The notes beneath the pieces were generated by a model that saw nothing but the letters and a program-made list of their open reading frames with translations, was not told where the DNA came from and did no database searches. From Pelecanus crispus (Eukaryota > Chordata > Aves > Pelecaniformes > Pelecanidae), in contig NC_134643.1 in NCBI RefSeq assembly GCF_030463565.1, positions 125,160,309 to 125,224,308 of the forward strand: a stretch of DNA of 64,000 nucleotides, in the 5' to 3' direction. Both the position numbers and the translations under genes were made by a program. Positions 11,352 to 21,420 of the stretch are shown piece after piece (within the stretch, counting starts at the first letter, position 1; every line of letters begins with the position of its first letter).

Positions 11352-14300
11352 CAAAAGGAGGCATTAGTGATCTTCCTGAAATAAAATATCTGAAATATCT
11401 GATTCACTCTCTAGGGTTGGATAGGTGTCCATTTTCCATGCCTGCTTGCTTGTTCCTGGTAAGATTTGGCAAACCTAAGTATCAATAGCAGTGGCCATTT
11501 GCCAAATAGGTTCCCAAATGAAACTGCCAACTCACTAATTAATAGAGTTTGAATAGCCTTCAGACGGTCATGACTTTCAGTCACTATTGAACTCGTTTGG
11601 ACAGGAATGGGTCCATTTGGCATCTCCCTGTGAAGCCTGGGAGTCACCCAGCCCCACCACTTCCAGGCTTGGCAGTGGATTTAAGGCTGACCCTAGCAAT
11701 TCTGCTCTTCAGGCAACACTGAAACAGAAGCATGGGTCTCCTCTCACATCTCACCAAATATCCCCACAAGACAGCTGGTTCAGACAGATCCTAAATAGTG
11801 ATGAGAAACCACCGAGTAGAAGTAAATATTACACTTTACCAAAGCAACAAGTCATTCTGCAAGCAGGATAAAAGATGATGCCTGGCTCCCATGACTTGCA
11901 TCTTAGGGTGGCTTATCTCATCTCTAATAAGATACAAACTCTTATCTCAAGCCTAGTAAGATGTGAGTTCTGATCAAAGGTTCTTGTTAATAGCATTTAT
12001 TTCTTGTGTGATTCTCTGGAAACAAATACAGTTGAGCCCACATTTCTGCCTTTATCTCCATGGAGGCACTAGTTCTGGTATCTTTTATCTACTGTGCTGC
12101 CTCTTATTTCTAAGATACACAAGAACTTTATTTTCCTCAGATCATGAGATCCTTCCCAGACTTGGTTTAAGTTGACCAAAGGGTTCAAAAGTTGTTTGGG
12201 GGAAACAGGAAGCCAGAAGAAAAAGATGGCTGAGTGACTCCGTGACTTTAATTTCCTTAAGCTAAATCCAAGCTAAAACACATCCTTGCAGAGAAAGCAT
12301 GAACCCATGTAACAAACACTTGATAAACAAACTTTTTCTTTAGGGACATGTTCCTTTCCAAGGAAGAGGAAGGTATACATGCAGAGGTGGGAGAAGGAAA
12401 TATCCTTGAAAAACTACATTCCTTTAGGTATTTTCAGTATCCCTGAAAACAGCAAAAGTAGTGAAGTGCGCTCATTTAGGAGCTCTTCACCTCTTTCTCA
12501 GTAACTAAACTCTCCACTCCTACACCGGAGAGTGTAATGACACAGGATACAGAGACCCAAAGAAAGTGAGGGAAGCTTTTATTGTCAAAATGTCTGATGT
12601 GGGAAGCAGATGCATTACTTACAGTTTACGGGACATTTTATACACAATTCTCAACTTTTTTTTTTTTTTTTACAATAGGAGACACTGCTACTACATAAAT
12701 GCTGGTCCTTGTGGTGAGAGTCCAGCAAGTCCCTTTTGGGAAGCATCTTCACAGCACTGCCCCAAATGCATTTGGTGTTTGGAAGCTGCCAACGGCAAGC
12801 AGCAAAAGCTCAACCAGCCTGAGGCAGGGCTGCAAGCTGCAAAAACATTGGGAAGGGACAGAGGGTCCAAGTGCAGGGAAAGTGTATTTAAACATGATTG
12901 CCGACCTTAAACCCTGGCCCACACTGGGTGTGGGTTCCCAGAAATGCCAGATTTCTGTGAGAGCACAGAAGGAATTTAAAGAAGGTGAGATCAAAATCCC
13001 TATCTTTTAAAATCTGTTCAGTTTGTTTCCTGCAGTGTGTGTTCCCCTAAGATAAGAGCTCCACACAACAGTTAGTTTCTCCTGGGTTTACTTAGGAACA
13101 TTAAAAGCAATACAGGTTCTGCTTAAAGAAACCTGATGGAAATCAGAAAAGCTTGCCCGAGCAGGACCCGAGAGCGTATTCTTTCCAAAGTTCAGTTTCC
13201 ATACGTGGGCAGAATTAAGGCTGTGATGTGCGTAGCAATCACTTGGATGACATTGATAAAAAAGCAAATAAACGATTACTGTAAAGGTCATAGTAGAACA
13301 TATAAGCTCATTTAAAGACTTTTGGGCAAACATCAGCTTGCTTTATAAATCAGCCACGTTAAGAAAACCAGTTGATACAAAGCAGAGAGATTGCACTACA
13401 GGAAAAAAAAGAAATTATGTAGACAATTTATTTCTCCCCTAATTAAAAGATTTCCAACTCTGGGAAAAGGCAAAAGAGTAACAAATTCCTATGGCTGCTT
13501 ATCTGCCCAAGGCCAGAGAGCAATCCACTTCACACCTGTGAGTGAGCTGTGACTCCAGAAATCTTGGTGCTGTCAGCAGGACCAACTCCTCAGCTATGGA
13601 AACACTCATCTGTATGAGGAGAAAAGCACATCTGGCCCACAGAGGGGAATTCATGCTGGTGGGGAAAAAGCTACATGGAGATTTGTGTGGAGAGGAACTG
13701 CCTACAGTGCTCTCCCACAAGATGAAGTTTTCGTTTGATGTGTCCGGAGCTCCACCAAACCCCACTGTTTGTAAAAAAGACAATTTAAAATAAAAACATG
13801 CTTAAAAAAAAAGCCAGGAGCAAAAAGAATGCAAGGGTTTGATCAATCATGGCTAGATTTTGCTTTGGTTTTAATATAGATTTTTTCCAAAATAACATTC
13901 ACAAAGTATTTTTGAGACTGATTTTGTTGTTCCTGGGGGGGGACCACAATGCCTAAGCTCCATCAGATTCTCATGGGCTAAGAAAATTATTCCCTCCTTG
14001 TTTTGTGCCAGCCCAGCACAGGCTGGCCCCCTTAGAGGGTTTCCCGGCCAGTGTCGACAGAGAGGTGGTGGTTTCAGTACTGTCTCTCATTAAGTGCCTG
14101 CAGAGTGCTTGCAGCGTCTGGGCTTCATGCAGGGCCAGACGGCCACAGTGGCACAGGACAGGGACATGTGGCCACACGAGTGGCCATGTCACATCCTGCA
14201 GGAATGTCTGTTTTGCTGGGGATATTGCTAGCAGGGCAAGGGGACCACAGTGCCCCGGGCTTTCTGCCACTAACAAAGCTGCACAGGGAGTGAAGCAAGA

Positions 14301-16390
14301 CTTATGGTTTGGCCCCAGTTTGACACTGGTGCGGAATATCAGCTTCCCTGATACCCTATAATTCAGTTCCCCCCAAAAACTAATTATTTCAAACTCCAAA
14401 TACAGAATTTGCTTACTAGGGTCAATCGACACAACTAAGCTCGCTTTTTGCTCTGCTAATAGTACTCTTACAAACAGTATTGTTTTCAAGATCTGTGGTA
14501 TACGGCATATGCCATGTGTTCTCCACAAATATTAGACATATCCCTGTCCGTCCCTTCCATATTTCTCCCTCATTTGCTGTTATGACAAAGATATTCTTTA
14601 ATGAATCTTAATGACTCATCTCAAATGTTGTTTTTTTGCATTCTGATAAGCACTAGACAGGATGACTAATAGACTACATGCAACACCTAGACAACATGAG
14701 CAATTCAGTGTTTGCTTAAACCATATTAGACACTGATAACAGATATAGACATTGCACCTGCTCCATTGTAAAAAAAAAAAGGGGGGGAGGGGGGGCGGAA
14801 TAAAAGAAACCAGGACAAATACAGCAACTGCTGCTTATATTTGTATAGAGCGAATTTATCTTGTCAGTGTTCCAGAGAACGTATGTTGTGGCTGTTATAA
14901 AGTTTCCCTCTCTTGTAAAAATGACTAATTTGACATTATGCCCCCGGGAAAGTAAAAGCAAAAAGACAGCCAACTTGGCTAAGATGGTGCAGTGCTTCAC
15001 AGAGAAGATGCCTATGAATCAAAGACAGGCAGTGTTCCAAGTCTACCGATGTATGCACCAGTGGACACAACAATGTATACATCCACTTATGGCTAAAGCT
15101 GACACTGCCTTTCTTTTTCCTGCTTTTGTGAGATTGGGGTTAAATTCCTTGAGATAGGAAGGCCCGGACAGTCTTCCAATGGAAGAGCAGGTCAATAAAA
15201 TGGGATATAGGTCTTGCACAGGTGTTATTTTAGTCAAGGCTACTCAATAGATGATTTTTTGCTCCAGACACTTCAGGCTGAGATCCTCAACATAGAGTGG
15301 GATGAATGATACTGACTACAGTGGTCTATGCCTGAAGTTTTGTTTAGTTCAAGAAAGAGGCCAGCAACGTCTCCCTCACTCTTGGTACTGAAAAATGCGT
15401 GTCCTGTAGGTCCCAACATGTAGCACCTGCCAGGCTCTGAATGAATTTCAAAATATTGTGTAAACAGAGGTATTCTTATTCACTGACCACAATGAGACTC
15501 ACCACTGCTCTTTATGTAAGAATGTGTGTATGCACTAAACATGCAGTAAGAGGGACACATGGATGAAATCATAGTATTTTCTTGCCAGAAAGAAACAAGC
15601 GATTAGATATGATTCTGTGCTCACTTTCTGTGCCACAAGTTCTGCCACCACCCAGCACGTGGCTTGTGCTGCTCGCTACACAAACATTAGTCAATGAGAC
15701 AAAGAAGTGAACTGGGAATTTGCTCTGGAAGGTAAGGGATGAGAAGGAAGCAGGTTGAGAATAATAAAGAAGGTAATGGAAAACATGAAAGATGAACAAA
15801 TTCTATTATGCTGGGGCTTGGGCACTCACACACAGGAGTATATGTCAGTATGAAAAAAACCCCTTAAGTCGTCGTTCCAAAAATATACCCAGTGCTTACA
15901 CAGACAGTCTCCACTTACAGAAGTACAAGAGCAGCAGCAAGAAGCAAGTCTTCCTAGCACTGGGCTCTCCCATTCTGTGCTGCAAACACCATTATCAATA
16001 TACCGAAGCCTAATGTAAATTTGGAAATAGTTGTGACAACTTACCAAGTGCCAGCATGCAACCTTTACAGCCACAGAAGAATGATGCAAAACTCCTATAT
16101 TTTTTGGTGATGGGGGAGGAGAAGAGGGGAACCGTACCCATCGCAAGATGAAGTACTGCCCTTACTGGTAAGCGAAGCATGCCGCTGCCCACGTAGATGG
16201 GAGAGCAAATGTGGTGATGAAGGGCACGTTACATTGATTAGTGAGTTGAACAGGAGAATCGTAAGCCTGTACACAGGCAAGATAATTCTTAATTGAAACC
16301 AGCAGTACATGAAATGCAGAAATAAAAGGAAAAGCTCTGTTGCTAAAGGAAGCTCAAGTGTACTTTTTTGCACACAGTCATCCAAAAGCA
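11351..16390. other. Intergenic DNA, nothing recognised
   Basis: Five kilobases with only short frames. Low-complexity spots include a T-run at 12657-12671 and an A10-G7-A-G7 tract near 14769-14796. The dyad GATGTAT and ATACATC brackets about 15049-15083. No gene or transposon recognised. Confidence 0.55.
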
Positions 16391-17340
16391 ATTATTAAAC
16401 TCTGCTGTTTCTGAATACACTTGGCCTTAAAATATTAGCATGTGCTTTTTATTTTATGCCTCAGACTGCATGAAATGAATTAAATACACCCAAAATGGTA
16501 TGAGCAATCTCTGAAGCACTAGCTAGTTTAACGACTAATCTTCTGCTTTAGTACAAAAGGTAAAGGCTTAGTTTTTTTCTGTCATGAGACATCATCCTAC
16601 AGTTCATGTGTTAGGCATCTCTCCTGTCCACTGGCAATATTATTTGAGGCATGCTTGTAACATTTTCACTTAATTAAAAAATCAGAAGCATAAGGACTTC
16701 AAATTTTTATACTTTACAGTTTACTTAATTTCCTTCAGTTTTATGAAAGTGAAATGTAGCACTTTATGGGCAAAATGTAGCAATTTCTGTTACTGCTCAA
16801 ACATGCTGACAGAACTTTGACATAGTATTTTTTCCTCCGCAGTAGTTATTAATGTTGGCTTGCATGTGCTCAGAATAATGACATGCACATGAATAACTTG
16901 CTATACTTTGTGACTCACTGAGATGCCTTCGCAGACATGATCTTGGTCACACTTTGTGCACCAAACACGGCAGGGAGAACTTTTCAGTGGGGACGGTTGG
17001 CAGTGTTTTATTTTAAGAGCGAAGAATACATGTCTGAGCGAAAGGTCGTTTGATACCCCACTTTCCCCAACCCTGTATAAATATTTTGGTTTAGCTGTGT
17101 TTGAATGGCAGAGTCAATGAGTTTCATCCTTTGTTTCAATCATAATAGCGTCTTGTTTGAAGTCGCTATTTCAAACCAAGATAGCTGGGCCTTTATTTTT
17201 CAAAGATGTTATTTCCTGAGACCCTTTACGCTGTGATCCTATAGATGGTCGCTACTGGAGCTTCATTGTTAATTGTCTTTTAGGGGCACAAATACACAGA
17301 CTTTTCTTTCAAATTCAGGATGACTCTGTTTATTTACGTT
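16390..17340. promoter_or_regulatory. AT-rich block with nested inverted repeats (candidate conserved element)
   Basis: Non-repetitive AT-rich DNA containing CCTTTGTTTCAAT (SOX/TCF-like) near 17129. Inverted repeats include AATAGCG (17144-17150) with CGCTATT (17164-17170), and overlapping CTTGTTTGAA with TTCAAACCAAG. The dense dyad structure suggests a regulatory element; inference only. Confidence 0.3.
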
Positions 17341-17359
17341 ACTGAATGCAAATGAACAA

Positions 17360-17600
17360 CGAGGCATCCCCGGTACCGCAGGGATGCGAGGAGGAGTGGG
17401 AGAAGGCACAGGCCTATCGGCCGTACCGTGCCCCTGAGTGCCCACCAGACACCCGTGGGGGTCCCCCGGCAAGGGCTGCTCCAGCCCAGCGCAGCCGCCC
17501 CGCTCCCCACGGCGGCAGCAGGAGGAGGAGGAGGGACACGTGCACCCCAAACGTAATCAGGCAGAGGAGCCGAGCCAACATGCAGATGAGTGTGCAATGC
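17360..17600. other. Small CpG-rich island in intergenic DNA
   Basis: About 240 bp of GC- and CpG-rich sequence stands alone in AT-rich DNA 3.4 kb upstream of the ETS2 island. It gives overlapping open frames on both strands and no recognisable protein. Confidence 0.45.
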
Positions 17601-18638
17601 ATGCTTTGACAGCACGACAGGGTTTTCACTCCTGTGTGTCCTCTCCCGTGGCGCAAGAGAAATTCTGGAGGAGTAAGTCATAGCTGCTCCAGAGTGCTGG
17701 CTGCAATGCAGCTCTTCCACATACCTGCTGCCTCGCATTCCCTCTCTGTGCTTTAAACGTCTACATTTTTAGGATCTTATTCCCCCTCTTTTTTGGCCCC
17801 ACTGAGAATGTGGTGTGCAGACACTGAGTGAAGCCCTTCCCTGGGGTGTCCTGACCATCAACTGCTGCTCTTCTCCTCCCCGTCTTTGCCAATGAACTCA
17901 CAAATCAGCATTGCAGCTGCTCAAATCAGAAATACGGGGCCAAATTATCCCCTCAGACAACCATCCATTGCCTTCAGTGAAAAATGTCATGTACTTAAAT
18001 ATTTAAAAAAACCTAGCAAGTTCCTTTACCTTAATTCACTACAAGAAGGTAAGTCTCCAGCATATTTCTGAGACACCATTGCAGAGAAAGGCAATTAAAA
18101 GAGAAACAACCTCTTAGCACTCACTTGCAGCGTGAGTCCTCTTTCAAACAAATTTATGAGCAAGAAGGACTGAAAAAAAGTCTTATCTACCTGGACTACC
18201 ACAGAAACCCAGTGCAATGACTTTGCAGAAATTTGTTCTTTAGTCTTTATCCCTTTTCTTTCCTTTTCCCTTTATAGCCACTTCACTCTTGGGTACCACA
18301 GCTAGTTCTCCCTCACTCCTGCAAAAAAAGAAAGCGCGAGTAGGTCTGCAACAACAACAAAAAATCTCAAAAGTTTCCAGCATGGTGCTGATACCATGAT
18401 TATTCTTAAGTTTACACAGAACTCCCCTTTTTGTCTCTATGGCTGACAGTATGCTGACACACGCATACACATGAAAGCCCAGGCAGGAGTGAAAGAAATT
18501 GTGAGGGGGATGGACAACTCCTAAAACAGAACAAAACACACAGGTACACTGCAGAAGCAAAACAAAACAGAAATCATTTTTCCTTTGACTCTCTAGCTTA
18601 AAGATGTTGTATTTTGAAAATGAACAGTGCAGAGGGAT
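17600..18638. other. Intergenic DNA, nothing recognised
   Basis: Mixed-composition DNA with short frames and no recognised repeats. Confidence 0.55.
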
Positions 18639-18974
18639 CACAGAATTATAGAGTAACTCGGGCTGGAGAGGAGCGCTGCAGGTCTTTATTCCAGCCTTCT
18701 GCTGGGGTTGCTGGGGGCTTTGGCCGGTCAAGATCGGAGACTCTCCACGGATGAAGCTTTCGCTCGCACTGGGAACACTTATTTCCAAATATCCAGTCGG
18801 CATTTCCTCTGCTGCAACTGTGCATCTCTGGAAGAGTCTGGCTCTTTCTTTGCTATAACCTCCCATTAAGTAGCTGAAAATAGCAACGAGATTCCCCATT
18901 AGCCTGCTCTTCTCCAAACTAATGAAACCCAGCTCCCTCAGCCCCTCATAGATCATGTGCTCCAGCCCACTAAG
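18639..18974 (-). mobile_element. CR1 LINE 3'-end fragment, minus orientation
   Basis: On the + strand the block begins CACAGAATTATAGAGTAACT then CGGGCTGGAGAGG, like the reverse complement of the CR1 tail. It continues with ATATCCAGTCGGCATTTCC TCTGCTGCAACT and with TAGCCTGCTCTTCTCCA, CCCAGCTCCCTCAGCC and CATGTGCTCCAGCCCAC, all typical of reversed avian CR1. The 252-codon minus-strand frame across it (18240-18998) is not a CR1 ORF2 remnant, since this is near the element's 3' end. Divergence suggests an old, inactive copy. Confidence 0.8.
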
Positions 18975-19019
18975 CATGTACCACTTCCAATGGAGCAACA
19001 GTGTATTTGTATACTAACA

Positions 19020-19330
19020 ATAAGCGTTATTTAATGAAATTAAATACTCTTATGTAACAAGAATTACTTGAAATATAAGAAATTTTAATAGAGCAAAATA
19101 TGGCCGGGTTAATAATTTTATTGCTCTGGATCCCAGAACATTAATTTGGCAAGAAATAAATAACTCCCAGCCTTTCATCTTATCTTTTTGACAGATGTTT
19201 CCCCTATATAAAGGGTGGCATAATTGTTTTTGTCAGTGTTATAATTAAAATTGCTATGCAGCTGACATACAGTTTTTAATGGTTTCCCTTAGGATTATAA
19301 CAGATGTTGCCTTATTAGATCAGGACTCTC
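19020..19330. promoter_or_regulatory. AT-rich block with GATA site and TATA-like box (candidate enhancer or upstream promoter)
   Basis: Many TAAT cores, CTTATCT (GATA consensus on the minus strand) at 19179-19185, and TATATAAAG at 19205-19213 within CCCCTATATAAAGGGTGG. It lies about 1.6 kb upstream of the ETS2 CpG island. Role inferred from motifs. Confidence 0.3.
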
Positions 19331-19879
19331 CTGAAGTAAGAAATGCCACTGGCATAATCAAGACACTCTCTCAAAGTAGACTGTCACAATTTGCCTGGTA
19401 ACATATGACCCTAAGGACTGAAATATATCCCACTTTTCTAAGGAGAAAGTTTGCTGAAGAATTTGAAAGAAATACTAGAGAACCTTACTCCAGGGTAACA
19501 AGTTGTATGGTCCAGCTTTTGCTGTGGCCAGAAAGAGCTGGAAAATATAGAAGGAGGGAGCTTTGATGACTGCACCACCAACAGCCAAAGAAACTATGGC
19601 TTTTTAATGGCAAAAATAATCACAGCTTAGGCGCATGGTAGAGGGTCAGTTGAAATCTGGTGAGGAACTGAGAAGTAGCTGTTACTGGGCTCCTATTACA
19701 AGAGAAGTTACAACCATATGACACAAGTGTTAATTTGAAAGGGGAGTTAGTTTAAATAAAGCAAGGTGTAACAGCAAGCTTAAAGAACAGCTTTTTAAGT
19801 ACAGTTTAGGTCCCTGGTGTTCACTGAAAATCTCGAGAAGTCAAGGGTGGGAGCACCAACAAACTGTGGCTCCAGCTTG
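19331..19879. other. Intergenic DNA upstream of ETS2, nothing recognised
   Basis: Ordinary AT-rich sequence with no recognised features. Confidence 0.6.
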
Positions 19880-20300
19880 TTTTCTCCTTACAGCTGGGCG
19901 ATTTACTGCTACCAAGGACCGCACCTGCAACCTGTGAGGCGGGCGCTGCGGGACGCAAGCTGCCGTGCCGGTCCCCTGGGCACCCACAGCGGGACGGCTG
20001 CCGGACGGACACACCGTGGCTTCTTCCCGACTGGAGCATGCAGCGTGACAGCCAGCACAGAGCCAGGTCTCAAACCAAGACACCGTCAGGACACCACTCC
20101 AACGGGCAGCCAGGCCGGGGAGCTGGGAGGCACACACGGATCCCCTCAGCTGGGTGCACCCAAAAGCGTTCAACACCATGTAAAAGAAGTCAGCCGTAGG
20201 TAGAGTGGCAAGAGAGTCGGGAAAGTTAGGTGGCTCCAACGAGAGCGGAGCAGAGTAAGAAAAGCAACCCATGCCTCCTGTCTGCCTGTCCACGGAGCCT
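19880..20300. other. CpG-containing GC-rich patch about 0.9 kb upstream of the ETS2 island
   Basis: CpG frequency rises sharply at about 19905-20120 (GGCGGGCGCTGCGGGACGC and similar), then falls before the main island. Possibly an upstream shore or regulatory module. Frames of 128 and 184 codons on opposite strands are composition effects. Confidence 0.4.
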
Positions 20301-20555
20301 CTCCAGGCCCTCATAGGGAACTGTCTTTGACGGAAAAAATTTAACAGCAAGTTCCTTTGTATTTTGGTGGCATAAAGCTCCTTGCAACTTTCCAAGGGCT
20401 ACCAAATTTTTTCAAGGTCTGAGAAACGCCAACTCGGTTTTACTGACTGCGGCGCTCGGCTCTGCAATTCACAAGATGAAAACTGTCGGTACAGCTTTCA
20501 CATTGCATCTAGTTTATATTAAGAACTCCCCAAAATAATTGTAGAAGATGCGACA

Positions 20556-20563
20556 TGACGTAA
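20556..20563. promoter_or_regulatory. CRE/ATF-like half-site upstream of the CpG island
   Basis: TGACGTAA matches a CREB/ATF half-site with the TA extension. It lies about 250 bp upstream of the CpG island in an AT-rich stretch (20500-20700) that also carries the near-palindrome GGTATTAATTAAATACC at 20677-20693. Function is inferred only from the motif and its position. Confidence 0.35.
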
Positions 20564-21070
20564 TCGCTGAATTTCCGCCGTAGCGAGTGTCATAGTTGTC
20601 TTATGAAAACGGACTGTTTATACGGGTGCTTGGATTTTATGGGTTAATTCTTCTAATCTTACCAATCTCGAGGACAGGTATTAATTAAATACCCATGGAA
20701 AACGTCCAGCATCAATTATCTCCTGTATCGCCAGGGGAAAAAGACAAAACCAAACCCAACCCAACCCAAACCCAACAAACCAAAACCCCAGCAGTCCCTC
20801 TCAATGCGCTAAACGCGCCTTCCCCTCTGCCCGCGCCCAGCAGCACCGGGCAGGGAGGGGGCGCCGGGGCCGGGGGAGCGGCCCGACCGTGGGGCAGCCC
20901 CCGCGGCCCGGAGGAGACCCGGCCACTCCCGCCGCAGCCGTAGCGACGGCGACGGCGACAACAACAACCGGGGCCGCGGCGGCGGGAGGGGGCCGGGCTT
21001 GCGGGGAGGCGGGACCCGCCGCCGCCGCCTCCCCCCGCCCGCTGAAGAGCGCCTGCGAGGGCGGGCGGCG

Positions 21071-21150
21071 CGGCACAGCACGGCACGGCACGGCACGGCT
21101 CGGCTCGGCTCGGCTCGGCTCGGCTCGGCTCGGCTCGGCTCGGTACAGCT
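21071..21150. repeat. CGGCA/CGGCT pentanucleotide tandem repeat at the ETS2 promoter
   Basis: Five CGGCA-type units (the second reads CAGCA) at 21071-21095 pass directly into nine perfect CGGCT units at 21096-21140, followed by degenerate units. The array is near or inside the start of exon 1. On the opposite strand it creates a spurious repetitive Ala-Glu-Pro-Ser-Arg frame. Confidence 0.9.
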
Positions 21151-21420
21151 CGGCGGCAGCAGCGGCTCGGCCGGCAGCGCCCACGCACCCGCCGCCGGGC
21201 ACCCGCCTTCCCTCCCGCCCCCCTTCCTCCTCCTCCGGGACTCTCCGCTGGGATCAGCTCGCTGCCGCCGCCGCTGTTGTTGTTGGCCGGCTCTGCCCCA
21301 TCGAGGATATTTTGGCTCCCGGAGAGGCAGCGGCGCCTCTCTTTTTGGACTGTGTGTGCGGTGCCGGTGCCGCCGCCGAGGGAGGCAGAGGAGCAGGCGA
21401 GCGCCGGGCTCGGGGGCCAG
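21150..21420 (+). other. ETS2: ETS2 exon 1 (non-coding, 5' UTR); 5' end uncertain
   Basis: The 3' boundary is a strong splice donor, CCAG|GTGAGG, at 21420/21421 inside the CpG island. The exon has no ATG between about 21180 and 21420, so the leader would lack upstream start codons if it splices straight to the ATG at 24867. It contains a potential hairpin at 21322-21341. The transcription start is not visible and could lie anywhere from about 21000 to 21260, before or within the CGGCT repeat. Confidence 0.6.

Noticed and set aside
14005..14528. Opposing frames of 118 and 185 codons
   Set aside because: No domains. Both frames arise in a GC-richer patch and neither has convincing splice or promoter context.
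18240..18998. 252-codon minus-strand frame overlapping a CR1 fragment
   Set aside because: The CR1 part is near the element's 3' end and not its reverse transcriptase. The remainder has no domain.
1..20500. Possible exons of ERG, the usual upstream neighbour of ETS2
   Set aside because: No peptide resembling ERG Pointed or ETS domain exons was found in either strand's frames.
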